Shown: positions 1-11,092, counted from the stretch's first letter. The stretch is DNA of 64,000 nt from Diploscapter coronatus (GCA_964036155.1 OZ038423.1:24071249-24135248); one strand, 5' to 3'. A program made the numbers and translations. Notes: generated from the letters alone by a model not told the origin.

Positions 1-1158
1 TAGAAAATACTCATGTTATTTTGAATAGCTTTACTATTTGGAAAATCTTCAAAAACTATATAGAGAAGTTGATCATCACGAGAACACGCATGATCTCCAT
101 ATGAAAAGTTGATATTCGCTAAAAAGTTATCACTTTCCTAAATGAAGGTCAACTTTTCTACTTGATATACTAAAGATAATATACCAATGTTTGAAATATG
201 ATCGCTTTTTCACGATAAAACCAGACTAATCGGTCATGCTTCAATCATCCCTTATCACTCCTATCACTAGGCTTATCATATCTTATCACTTACTCGAACG
301 CTCCGGCTGACTCGGCAAAAAACTGAATCAGAAGCAACAAAGTCGTGGTCCAGTTGGTAGAGGGGATAGTCATTTGAAATGATTAGAGGTAGAGAGAGAG
401 AGAGTGATAGTGAATTTGAGATAGAGGAGAAGAGAAAGAGAGAAAAGTTAGAGTGAGTAAAACAATGAGCATAAAGAGCAAGAAAGAAAAAGATAAAAGG
501 GGGATTTCAGATATCCTTCCCTCAGAACCACTATCCACAACGTAGTGATCCAGGACTCACTTTTTTCAACTCTTGGAGCAGATTTTCCAGGTGACAGCTG
601 TTCATTTTTCTTCATCTATTGTTCTCACTACACTACTCATTATATTTTTATCTCTTCGAAAATCATACTATTTCGGGATTTCTAATTTCTCTAACTAGCT
701 TTTTCCCTACTTCACTATAGTGCTATTTTTTTTAAATCCTATATCTTTCTTCATCTCGAAATCACTTTATCTTATCTTAGTTTTTTTTCTTTTCATCTAT
801 CAAAAATCGTGGCCTTTTCCATTAATTTTTATCTTTTGTCCTCTGAAAATCTGATTATCTTTCTTCTTATCATTATCTTCATCTCGTGTTATCAAATAAA
901 TTGCCCCTACCTTGGCAACAGACAATTTCTACGAGGATACGATTTTTAGTCAAAAAATCGAGCTTTAAAAAGTCCATTAACAAAGTTTATTTGACGATTA
1001 ACAGAAGGATGAAAGAATTAAGAAAAAAACGTTAAAATAATAGGATTAGTCAGTGGTTTAATTAACGAACTTACTTGTTGAAATTTCGTCTCACAAAACT
1101 GGTTTCAGGATTAATTGTCATTTTTTTGGTAAATCTGGTAGAACACAATTAAACTAAC
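1..1158. other. Non-coding stretch, no gene seen
   Basis: This AT-rich stretch has no reading frame with convincing splice signals. It holds a purine tract with an (AG)n microsatellite near 391-404, a tRNA-like relic (listed separately) and one copy each of two words that recur through the window: a GAAGGTCAAC word near 145 and ACTATTTC near 670. It lies downstream of the SARNP-like gene on the minus strand. Confidence 0.6.
341..390 (+). pseudogene. tRNA-Ser-like 5' fragment (relic)
   Basis: The segment starts AGTCGTGGTCCAGTTGGTAG, which resembles the acceptor end and D-arm (A box) of a eukaryotic tRNA-Ser. It continues into an anticodon-arm-like hairpin in which AGTCAT pairs with ATGATT around a loop containing TTGAAA (anticodon position TGA, serine). 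No variable arm, no T-arm and no B box (GGTTCGANTCC) follow, because the sequence runs straight into an AG-rich tract. I read it as a truncated tRNA or tRNA-derived fragment and not a working gene. Chance resemblance cannot be excluded. Confidence 0.35.
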
Positions 1159-1234
1159 CTGATTTTACATTGATCCTGAAATGACGTCCTGAATAGGTAC
1201 CGTATCCATCTTCGACCATCAATTACTGTTCCAC
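1159..1234 (-). other. Possible isolated exon
   Basis: A 76-nt segment open in one frame on the minus strand lies between an acceptor (ACTTTCAG) and a donor-like GTTAGT. It could be an alternative 3' exon of the SARNP-like gene or an exon of a gene beyond the window edge. The encoded 25 residues match nothing I recognise. Confidence 0.2.
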
Positions 1235-1582
1235 CTGAAAGTACCAAAAAAATTTGTGAGTAAAAAAGATGAAATACAGATAGATTTTTTCAAGTAAAAA
1301 TCCGAATTTCGCCTATCTGTATCTCGAAATTAAACAAAAATGAAATTTAAGAAAAACATAGAAAAAGAACTAACAATGGATTCTAACTTGAATAATGGCT
1401 GTGCGTGGGAGGGTTCAGTTCAAATTAGGGATTGCCTTGGTTTGGAGAGATAGATAAATGAAGTAATAAATAGAGAAGAGCCAAGTTTTCGGAGAGAAGG
1501 GGCTAATAAATATTCGAAATTTCTAGATAAGGTATATCCGGACTTGAAATTTCCGAAGTGAGAGATATAATAAAGTCCGATC

Positions 1583-3741
1583 TTAGGTCGATCCGAATCT
1601 CTCCAGACGAGCTCGTTTCTTGGCGTCCGCCTTAAAAAAAATTATAACTTCGACAGAAAGGGGTGGGCTGATTTTTGGAGTTTTTCTTGAAGACTATTTT
1701 CTCACTAAAATTGTAATTTTTGTTTTCTGTAAGAAAATGCTCGAAGTAAGAAATGATCTCAATAAACAAGGGGTGGGACTTAAGATAAAATAAAAACTCA
1801 CATCTTCAGCAGTGGGGAGGCCGAAGCGTTTGGCACGTTCAGTGAGTTTCGGATCCTGCAACGAAAACTACGGTAATCATTTGGAGTTACAGTAATACTT
1901 ACGGAAAGTCCACCGCTAGCAGGAGTCTTGCCATCGGCTGTAATAGGGAGACCGAATCTAAAAAGTCCAATTTATTCGAATTATAGAAGAAATATACATT
2001 TTTGAGATGGAATGCTGAACCTATGGGAAATGAGATAAGAACGTTTCCTTAAAAACGAAATTTCAACCTTGCAGCCCTCTGGATCAGCTTCGACTTGGTG
2101 TCCTCGTCGAGGGTGGACAGGCTGTGGCCGTTTCCAGTTGGAGAGGAAAGTCCGAACCTACAGAGATATGCCAATGTTCGAGGATTACACGATATTTAAA
2201 ACGTTATATAATTTCTTAAATTACTATAAACCTTTTTGACTATGCAATTTTTAAGATTACTGCAATTTATACCGTTCAGCACGCTTCTTTTTCGCATCGT
2301 CCGAATCCATAGTGGCGGCGGCAGGGAGGCTGGAGCCGAAGCTAAAAAGCAGTAAAATTTTATCCAAATGTTCAGAATTTCGTTTTATGAAAATCATTTA
2401 TGGATTTTTAAATAGGAACAATGTTTAAATTTGAAAGAAAAATAGAAGGATGAATTCTAAAATGTACATATCCGCCATCATAAAAGAAATTTAAAAGGTG
2501 TATGGTGTATGATCGACCGCTTTAAATTTTTAAATATTGAAAATTTGTACCGTTCCGCTCTCTTGGCCTTGGTGACATCGCTGGTGACGGGCAGGCCGAA
2601 TCTCTGAGCTCGGGCCAGCTTCGCCTCTACCGATTCCACGGGCTTCGTGGTCTTGTCGTCGGACTGAATTTTCTTTCCCAAATGTTTAAAATTAGCAAAA
2701 TTTACATTATCGTCCCCAGCGGGTTCCGTGTTTTCCATGGTGATCGGTTTTGGAGGCGAGGTCTGGAATCAAGTTTAAATATTTTAACTTGAATCGCCTT
2801 TGAAAAGAACTCCATTTTCTATCACTTCAAAATAGGGATAATTAAAAAAACAATTGACTTTAATCGGAGTTTAGAAGGACCTACATTCATATTTTCTTTT
2901 TCTACATTTTAGTCCTGAGAATTAAAAAAAAAAAAAAACCTAAATTTGTATACCTGTGGCTGCGCGGTCTTTGCCGGAGAAGTAGTGGTAGCAGTGGGTG
3001 GGGCCTGTTTAGCAGGGGACGAAGTGGCGATGTTGGCATCGATGTTCGACAGGTCGTCGCTCAGCAGGAGGTCTTCTGAAGCTGATTCTTGTTCAAATTT
3101 ACTGACTTTTAAAATTTTCTTTAAAAATAGCTTTTTTAAAATTAAATTATTGAAATCTTAAAACAAATTTGGAGCATTTAGGGGGAAAAATCCAACCATT
3201 TCCAATAGAAATGCCACCGCCGGTGCTCTCGTTCAATATGGCGTCCTCTTCGGCCTGAAATTATAGAAATTAGCTTCGCAAACTTCTGGGACCTAAAATT
3301 AACTTTGTGAAACTCCCGAGACATTTTGGAAACATTCTGTTCAAGTTTTAGAAACTTCTAGAAACTAGGAAAGTTGTTACTTTTTGAATAGCATCCAGCA
3401 GTCTCTCCACAAGTTGCTCCTTCTTTCCATCGCTCGGCAGGCCCCGCTTCGTCAGCTCGTCTTTCAACTTGGCTACCTGGAAATTAAAAACAAAATTAGG
3501 CATCGGAAAATGTGTTTTTGGGATTTTTAGAAAATCGAGAAAAATTTATTAAATTTGGGAAGCTCTTTTGAAAGCCTTAGATACTTTCAGAAATTCTCGA
3601 AGATATTATTAAAATTCTGGTAACTTCCTGAAATAGCTGGAAAATTTAATGCGAATTGTAGAAGATTTCGGAAAATAGAAAAATGGAAATTAAACCAAAA
3701 CTTACAGTGAATTTTTTGGCTTCGATTGCAGTGAGGCTCAT
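1583..3741 (-). CDS. SAP-domain ribonucleoprotein (SARNP/CIP29/Tho1-like)
   Basis: Spliced gene of about ten exons, roughly 275 residues. Exon 1 encodes MSLTAIEAKKFT. Exon 2 (3381-3476) completes a SAP domain (VAKLKDELTKRGLPSDGKKE, then QLVERLLDAIQK), a helix-turn-helix DNA/RNA-binding motif. An acidic, Ser/Thr/Pro-rich linker follows. The C-terminal half carries repeated basic motifs of the form K(R)AxRFG: RAQRFGLP, KRAERFG, KKRAERFG, RAARFGLP, RAKRFGLP and RLERFGST-stop. This combination is diagnostic of SARNP/Tho1, which acts with the TREX complex and UAP56/DDX39 in mRNA export. Three successive introns split the repeats at the same place, between R and FG. A 42-nt intron (about 2670-2711) is in frame and stop-free, so retaining it would add 14 residues. 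A splice acceptor about 33 nt upstream of the ATG suggests trans-splicing. Confidence 0.85.
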
Positions 3742-3820
3742 CGCTCCCGTTGCTCAGAATGGACTGATACTGAAACTTGCGAAAATAAAAGAAGAATAGA
3801 AAAATCGATCGAAGACAAAG

Positions 3821-3990
3821 GGCGCGTTCATACTTGAGTTGCAATGCAACTTGCAATTTGCAACTTGCTTGAAATAGCATGGGAAGTGAAGAGAGCGCGA
3901 TTGCACCATTTTGTGCTCTCCTGATTTCTCATGCTATTTCAAGCGAGTTGCAAATTGCAAGTTGTATTGCAACTAAAGTATGAACGGGCC
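3821..3990. mobile_element. Inverted-repeat MITE, 170 bp, CAAAG target duplication
   Basis: The outer ~60 bp of each end are inverted copies with few mismatches. The left end reads GGCGCGTTCATACTTGAGTT and the reverse complement of the right end reads GGCCCGTTCATACTTTAGTT. Subterminal parts include runs of TTGCAA words. The element is flanked by a direct CAAAG on both sides (3816-3820 and 3991-3995), as expected for a 5-bp target-site duplication. It encodes nothing. It sits between the divergent SARNP-like gene and arp-6, so it lies in or near both promoters. Confidence 0.8.
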
Positions 3991-4135
3991 CAAAGAAACT
4001 TGTGAAAATTCGATAAATTGGCGAGAGCTCACAGCGTGTCTTTTTCGCAAGTGTAAACACAGGACGGAAATTCAGGTTCTTTTCAATCTTTCGATTTTCG
4101 AATTTCTATCATTGGATTTTTGGAATTTTCAGAAA

Positions 4136-6296
4136 ATGGTCCAAGCCCCTCAGAACGTACTGGTCCTGGATAACGGCGGGTACTCCCTGAAAGTCGGTCC
4201 TACAACATCGAAATCGCCGAGGTTGGAATTGGAATTTTCGAAACCCGATTTTTCAAAAGTTATTGATCAGGAAATTAAATTGAAAAGGTTCAGCATCGTC
4301 CCGAACGCAATCTTCAAATCGAAGTCGGATCGGAAGCGAGTCTACGTGGGGAGCGAGCTGAAGGAGTGTTCTGACAGGTGTGGACTGTTCTTCGTGCTGC
4401 CTTTCGAGCGGGGATATTTGGGTGAGGATATTTTTCTATCTCCAAAAATTTTAAAATCGTCATTTTCGAAAAGATAGAAATTGCCACTAGAAAATATCAT
4501 ATTCTTCAGAAAAAGGAGATTTTCGATTAAACAAATTTTAGTAAACTGGGACGTCGAGCAGCAAATCTGGCAAAGAGCGTTCAAAAACTGCAACCCGAAA
4601 GAGACCTCGATTGTTCTGACGGATCCGAACTATTTGATTCCTGCAATCAAGGACCTCTCGAGTGAACAGCTCTTCGAGGAGTTCCATTTCCAGGCCGTCC
4701 ATAAGTCGAGTGGTTAGAATTTTTAAAATTTAAATATTATTTTTTTTCCTGAAAAGTAAAAGAAAAATATCAAGTAGGTGATTAAACCGAGTGATTGGTT
4801 TTTTCTCTAATTATTCTCTTTTAATTTGAAGCGTTTATTTCAGCCTCCTCCCTAGTCGCAAGAGACTCGTTCCAAAATGGTGCGTATAACTGCACGCTCG
4901 TGGTAGACGTGGGGTATTCCGGTATCCTGATAGCGCCCTTTTTCGAGACGAATCTGATTGCGGAGGGGGTTTTGAGGTAAGTTTTCGCAGTTGATCTTAT
5001 TTTCAAGAATTCTTAGTTTTTTCTTCTTCTGTACGAAAATCTCATAAAAGTCTGTATGATGTTTGCGCACCGTAGTTTTTTATTTCAGGATCAACGTTGG
5101 GGGAAAAGTGCTGACCAACCAGCTGAAAGAGTGGATCAGCTACCGAGAATTGAATGTGATGGAAGAGACCTTTGTGGTCAATGAGTGCAAGGAGGACGCC
5201 TGTTTTGTGAGCATGGACTTCAATCGAGACATCGAAATTACTATGTCAGTTTTTTTTTTAATTGTATTAAATTTTTTATTTAAAAACCCTATATTTTATT
5301 CTCGGGGGTTTATCATCGAGTAAAAAGTTGCAAAATTTAAGGAGCTGAATTAACACATTTTGGAGAAAAAGTTGGAAAGATAAAATTCTCAGGAAACGAG
5401 GCCCAGAAAACACGACCAAACGAAGCTACGTCCTTCCCGATTTCGTCGCGTCGCAAAGAGGCCACTTGGCAAAGCCCGGAGAGGACTTGTCTGGAAAGCA
5501 ATGTCTCACAATGAACATCGAGAGATTTACTTTACCGGAGGCGGTTTTTAAGTCAGTTTTAACCTATGTTTCTAGGGTTTATTAAAGATTTTTTCTCTCT
5601 AAAATCCCAATAAAATGGCTGGAGGTGTAGAAATGTTTAAAGGCTTTAAAATTTGGATTCTTTTAATGCAAATAAACATTTTTCAGTCCCTCTGACATCG
5701 GCATCGACCAGATGGGCGTGGTGGACGGAGTGCTCGAGTCGTTGAATCGGTGCCCCGAAAATTTGAGGCCGAGACTTGCTGAAAATATCGTCGTTGTGGG
5801 AGGATCGTCGAAGTTCCCCGGGTTTTTGGAGCGATTGTAATTTTTTTATTTTCTAAAAATATTTAATTTAGAATTTTTTCCTATTATTTTCTATTTTTTG
5901 AAGAGACCTAATTCAATATTCGATTTTGATATGAAGTAGGGAAATTTTTTTAAAATGTACATTTAGTTGATGATTTTGTAATCATTTTCTAAAAGTTTAA
6001 AATTTTCAATTTTTCAGCCAAAGAGACCTCCGCTCGCTGCTCCCCACGACGTGGCGATTTTTCGTGAGAAACGACGTCGAAAACCCGACTACTTTCGCCT
6101 GGAACTGTGGCAAAAATTCGTTCGCAAACTTAGAGCCAAATCAATTCAAGGAGCTTTTCATGACTAAACAAGTATGTTTCAAATTATTATTTTAACTTAT
6201 TTTTGTATTATTTCTTAATCTTATCTTTTTATTTTTCAGGAATGGGATGAGACGGGTTATTCTGGAGAGATCAAGAAGTTCTACAAGACCATTTAA
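4136..6296 (+). CDS. arp-6: Actin-related protein 6 (ARP6)
   Basis: Nine-exon gene encoding about 405 residues. The N-terminus [14 protein letters not shown] is the actin-fold phosphate-1 loop. [13 protein letters not shown] and [10 protein letters not shown] follow, as in ARP6, then FEEFHFQAV, the phosphate-2-like [44 protein letters not shown] and the late [12 protein letters not shown], ending in TWRF, FAWNCGK and a stop. ARP6 is a nuclear subunit of the SWR1/SRCAP remodeller that deposits H2A.Z. The start is preceded by TTTTCAG four bases upstream, a typical spliced-leader acceptor. The first intron (4221-4287) is short and begins GTTGGA. The gene is followed 176 bp later by sap-49 on the same strand. 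Confidence 0.93.
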
Positions 6297-6460
6297 TTTT
6301 CGGATTTTCAAAATAGTTGTTATTTTGTTTTGGTTGTTACGATACATTATGAATTATGAACGTTCTATTTTTTCTATTGAAAATTTACGGGTTTAAACCG
6401 GATATGATATCTTCGAATTTGAATTTGATTGCTTTTCCTTCTGTTAATTGGAATATTTAC

Positions 6461-6462
6461 AG
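6461..6462 (+). promoter_or_regulatory. Probable SL2 trans-splice acceptor for sap-49
   Basis: The 176-bp gap after the arp-6 stop contains a pyrimidine-rich stretch and ends in TATTTACAG, ten bases upstream of the sap-49 ATG. Spacing and position fit downstream-gene trans-splicing in a nematode operon. Whether the leader is SL1 or SL2 cannot be read from genomic DNA. Confidence 0.6.
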
Positions 6463-6472
6463 TAACCTCTAA

Positions 6473-8980
6473 ATGGCAGTACCTTTGGAGCGAAATCAGG
6501 ACGCCACACTCTACGTGGGTGGGCTCGATGAAAAAGTCAACGAGGCTATTCTTTGGGAGTTGATGGTTCAGGTAAGATTGAAAATTTATTCTTATCCTTA
6601 GAAAAATTTCTCAACTCAGGCCGGGCCAGTTACCAGTGTGAACATGCCCAAGGACAGAGTTACAGGGAATCATCAAGGGTGGGATTTTCAAAATCTACAA
6701 AAAAAATTTTTAAATAAATGATTTTGATGAGTATCGAATTTTGCAATATTTATAATTGTTCATCTTCAGGTTCGGTTTCGTTGAATTTATCGGAGAAGAG
6801 GATGCTGACTACGCGATGAAAATTCTCAACATGATCAAACTGTATGGAAAACCGATAAAGGTAGATTTTAAACTAAAATTTAAAAAAAATAATAATAAAT
6901 AGAAATTAAGGTGAACAAAGCCTCCGCGCAGGAGAAGAACATGGACGTCGGCGCGAACATTTTCGTGGGCAATCTCGATCCGGAAGTCGACGAAAAACTC
7001 CTCTACGACACTTTCTCGGCGTTTGGGGTTATTCTGCAGGTCAAATTTTATGTTTATTATTTTCCCTGAAGATTTTATTGAAAGTTGCATCTTTTCGAAT
7101 TATTTATCATTTCTTACTAGAATTTTTATTCCAGGTACCCAAAATCATGCGCGATCCGGATTCGGGCTCCAGCAAAGGCTTCGCATTCATCAACTTCGCC
7201 TCCTTCGAAGCATCCGACATGGCCATGGAAGCCATGAATGGACAGTTCCTTTGCAATCGGTAGGGGATTATGCAAGTTTACTATTTGGATTACTGTAGAT
7301 TTTTCAATTCACAACAATAAAAGATAGGAAATTAAAGCCGATTTTATATGGCATAGTGTTTGAAAGATTTTAACGAAGAAACGGCTTAGCTATAAAATGT
7401 AGAAAACGACTCAGAGAATTTTGTCCTCGATAGTTTTGCCTTGGAATTTCAGCGCAATCACAGTCTCGTACGCCTTCAAACGCGACTCGAAAGGTGAACG
7501 CCACGGAACGGCGGCGGAACGAATGCTCGCCGCGCAGAACCCCATCTTTCCCGGCGCCAAGCCGCATCAGGTAAATAATTTCTGGCGATTTTTCGTTTCG
7601 AAATTTTTGTTGAAAATAGTTTTCATATTCGGAAGTTCGGCCTTTCGTGGTGAATTTGTAGAATTCAAAAATTTATTTCAACAAGATTTTATATTGATTT
7701 TTTGAAACTTTGAAAAACAAGTTTTTTTTGTGTTGCTGATTTGCTTATTAAACATTTCAGGTCTTCTCCGACGCACCCGGCGGACAGCCCGCCCAGTCTC
7801 AGCTTCCGACCGGAATTGCCGCCCCCGCGATGGCGTTGCCAGGCATGGGCGTGCCCAGATACGGATCCGTCGCTCCGCCCCCGCCCCCACCCACTGTCCC
7901 TCCATCACTCTGGGGAGCACCGCCCGGTAAGAGTACCCAAATGTGTGGTAGTGGTGGTAGCATTTAGTACCAAAAATGGTTAGCCTGCCTCCTTAGCTTT
8001 CCCAGAAACATTTACTTTTTCGAGCTTCTCTGCTCTCCCTCTTTCCTAAAATCCCGCGCTTATCGTCCAAGAAAGACCACAAATCTAACTCGCCACCCAC
8101 TGCATCGCACTGTGCTATGAAGGGAGCACACATTTTTGTGTTATGAGTTTGGTCAGCAGAGGCGAAAGAGAGCATTCGAAACAGATTAGAATGAGGCTCG
8201 AAAAAGCAAACGTTTCGGGGAAGGCTTCTATGCTTTCTCGACAAGAATAAGGATGGTCTGAAGATTATTTCGACCATTTGACGGAATATTACAATCTATG
8301 GCTTCGTTACTTTGAACTGAGATTTTCGAAAATGGGCACTAACCCCAAAAATAGTTCCAACTGGTAACTTGATAACCAAACGATTCAGGCTCAGTCCCAC
8401 CTCCACCTCCATTTATGCCCCCGCCACCCCCTCAGACTCCCTATGGCATCGCGCCGACTCCGGTAAGTCAATGCGAACAATGGAACCATTTATTCAAATG
8501 GTAATAATTGCTAAATGTTCAGCCTCCTCCCCCTCCAAGTCGTGGAATGCCGCCCGGAATGCCTCCGATGCCTCCGAGGTAGGAAGATACCATTTTTGAT
8601 AGCCCTGCCAAAAAGCTACCATTTCCCAAATTGGTAATAAATGGTAACATTTTTAGGTACTTGGCAGGATTGCCACCCGCTCCGCCCATGGGATTCCCCC
8701 CGATGCCACCGTCGAGCGCTCCGCCTCCACCTGCGCCGGTAAGTTACCAAAATGGTACAACGGCACCAGTTTTTTTTTTTTAATAAGATGATACCAAATT
8801 TTTGGTATGTGAGAATACTATTTTTTGTATAAAAAACATACAATTTTATTATGATATAGAGGTGGCCAATTTCTGTTTAATGATTCTTTTTTGATATGGA
8901 AATACCATTTTGGTACCTAAAATGTCAATAATTTTGACACATTTTAGCCTCCTCCCCCTCCCTCGAGACCTGCCAACTAG
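6473..8980 (+). CDS. sap-49: Splicing factor 3B subunit 4 (SF3B4/SAP49)
   Basis: Eleven exons, about 350 residues. Two RNA-recognition motifs come first. RRM1 has RNP2 LYVGGL and RNP1 GFGFVEF. RRM2 has RNP2 IFVGNL and RNP1 [25 protein letters not shown] and the conserved [11 protein letters not shown] follow. The C-terminal half is Pro/Gly/Met-rich ([37 protein letters not shown]) and ends SRPAN-stop. SF3B4 is part of the U2 snRNP SF3b complex that contacts the branch-point region of pre-mRNA. It follows arp-6 as a probable second cistron. The introns of the proline-rich half (7927-8950) are filled with copies of the word TACCATTTTGGTA. AATAAA lies at 9134-9139. Confidence 0.94.
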
Positions 8981-9133
8981 AAGCGCCGCGCTTTTCCATT
9001 TTCAATCCGAAAAAGAAGATACTCTTTTATTTATTATCCTTGTTAATCTTTGACAAATACTCGATTTTCGATGATCTTCACGTTTTTCGATAACTAAATG
9101 TTGACGTTTTCATAAGTTATTCTGTTGTTTCTG

Positions 9134-9168
9134 AATAAATCTTGAGTAAGAAAGTTTAAAGATTTATT
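9134..9168. terminator. Facing poly(A) signals of sap-49 and the ceramidase gene
   Basis: AATAAA on the plus strand (9134-9139) and AATAAA on the minus strand (TTTATT at 9163-9168) lie within 35 bp. Cleavage 10-30 nt beyond each would make the two convergent transcripts overlap at their 3' ends. Confidence 0.5.
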
Positions 9169-9269
9169 AAAATCACTAGTACGGAAATACACGAATCTGC
9201 TCAATTGCTAAATTTCTGGGGGTCTCATTGATTTTTAGCGATAGGCAGTTTTTCAAAAAAACAATGAAA

Positions 9270-11092
9270 TCACCACGCCCAGCATTCACCTCTGCACCAT
9301 TGAATGTATGTTTCAACTTGTCCGGATTTCGTGTCCATCAAGGCGGTGTAAACGGTAGCCTTGTTCAGGTTTGTTCGGGAAGACAGGACGTTGAATAGGC
9401 CCTGAATTTTAAATTTCATTTTTTACAAAAGTGTTAGGTTGAAATTAGGATTTATTTTACATTCTTACATTGTTGCATCAAAAAATTAAGCTTAAATATT
9501 ATCCAATTCCATAGAAGAGTAAAATGGCATTAAAAAATAAAGGAAACTCTTGTTTCCCATTTACCTGGAAGCCAACTCCATTCTGAGACATTTTCCTCAT
9601 ACACGCCATTCCAGGAGTGTTCCTATCGTCCAGAAACAGTGGCTAAAGTAAACTTACTCGGGGCTAATGACTTTGGAAAATATTACATCTTTGTTCTTGT
9701 CGTAGTTGGTTTCCAGAACGAACCAGCCGTCCTCGGCGTTCTTATCGAGCTCAGTTAGCAATGCGGTGTCGTTATCAGATCGGGCTATGATCGCTCCCTA
9801 AAAAATTTGAAAGTTTCCGGAGGTTTTGGAAACTTTTCAGAAGCTTCCGGAACTTTTCTAAAGTTATGCAAACTCCTCTATGTTTGTGAAAATTTCAACT
9901 AACCTCCCAAGGGTTATATCCTCCAAGAATGAAGTACACTGCCGCCAAAAGTGGAGTGCCCATGAGCTTATTTTTAGCATCAACATAGTCTAAAAATAAC
10001 TGTTTACATTGTAACCTCTAAATGTTCATTAGTCGTACTATCGCAATTTTCCAAAGTTTCTCTTGTTAGCCATGCCATCCATTTGATGTCCTGATTGTGA
10101 CCCAAGAGCCAAGAAATTGTGCCATGCACTCCACTAGGCTTAGCGAAGCGACTATCAACAGTAATGGAGAATGCACCCGGTCGCATGCCAGATAAGATTC
10201 CAGAGTAACCGGCGAAAGATATCGACTTGAACAGAACTGCTCCTAAAATTAGAATAATTGGCATAAAATCTGAAGATATGGAAAAATGACCGTTTTTCTT
10301 CCAATTCAAATTCACCAACATCTTTCTCAGCTGTGTAGCGATAGTCCACTCGTGTGTCGTGGTATTCCATCCGAAAAATTCACCGAAGTCGAGGTTTCTG
10401 AAATTGTAGAAAATTCGAAAAATTAGCGCAAGTTAGAAAACCTAGCATGAATGATATGACCATCGGGATCTTGAGCTACGATTGAAGTACAGAACGACGA
10501 GACCTAAAATTTTCAGTGTTTAGCTAAAATAAAAAATATCACCTCATAGAAAATATTGAACATGACGCATCTTCCGAGCGGAATTCCGGAATAATCAGCA
10601 ATCCCCTAAAATTTCCAGTTTTAAACTCGATGTTTAAAAAAAAACCTGAATCTCATCCCGATAAGGCATAGGCATCCTCGGTGCAGCATCGGCCATAGAT
10701 TTTTCGATGAAGTTGAAAATTCCAGGAATTATGCCGTCCAGCAAACCTTCGATCATGTCGATAACTTCTCCCATTTCCACCTTGTACCGAATCGCGATGT
10801 CTTTCCATCTTTCGTGAGGTGGAGCGTCAAGATCCACCGTGAACCTAAAGAAATCTCCTTTAAGAAAAGATTGATCTTCATTGAAATTGAATCTTTTTTC
10901 AAGAAAATTTTGATCCATTTTTCAACAAATTTGATCTCTTTACCAAGGAACATCAAACTGCTTGCTCTGGTCATACAAATTCTTTCCGTCATTCAAAATG
11001 CAATCGTCATTGAACGGAGGTGGCAAATCCACATGTATACCCAAAGCGCAACTTACGCTAACCGCCAGGGTAATTAAGCTAATTGCTCTCAT
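9270..11092 (-). CDS. asah-1: Acid ceramidase (N-acylsphingosine amidohydrolase)
   Basis: About ten exons, roughly 380 residues, close to the family length. The N-terminus MRAISLITLAVSVSCALG is a signal peptide. FTVDLDAPPHERW follows and matches the alpha-subunit start of the family. The exon beginning FCTSIVAQDPDGHIIHARN carries the catalytic cysteine of this N-terminal-nucleophile hydrolase, the residue exposed by autocleavage. LDFGEFFGWN, SISFAGYSGILSGMRPGAFS, YFILGGYNPWEGAIIARS and a cysteine-containing C-terminus (CRGECWAW-stop) complete the conserved blocks. The enzyme hydrolyses ceramide to sphingosine and fatty acid in lysosomes. Nematodes have more than one paralogue, so the exact symbol is uncertain. 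An acceptor (CCTTTTAG) lies one base upstream of the ATG. The gene converges on sap-49, with stop codons about 290 bp apart. Confidence 0.9.

Noticed and set aside
1045..1062. Possible spliced-leader RNA gene (GGTTTAATTAAC)
   Set aside because: It departs from the SL1 leader after GGTTTAATTA, and there is no donor or Sm site downstream.
1583..3741. First reading as a tetra-thymosin-beta gene because of short repeated motifs
   Set aside because: The repeats are K(R)AxRFG, not the thymosin LKKTET type, and exon 2 is a SAP domain, so SARNP/Tho1 fits.
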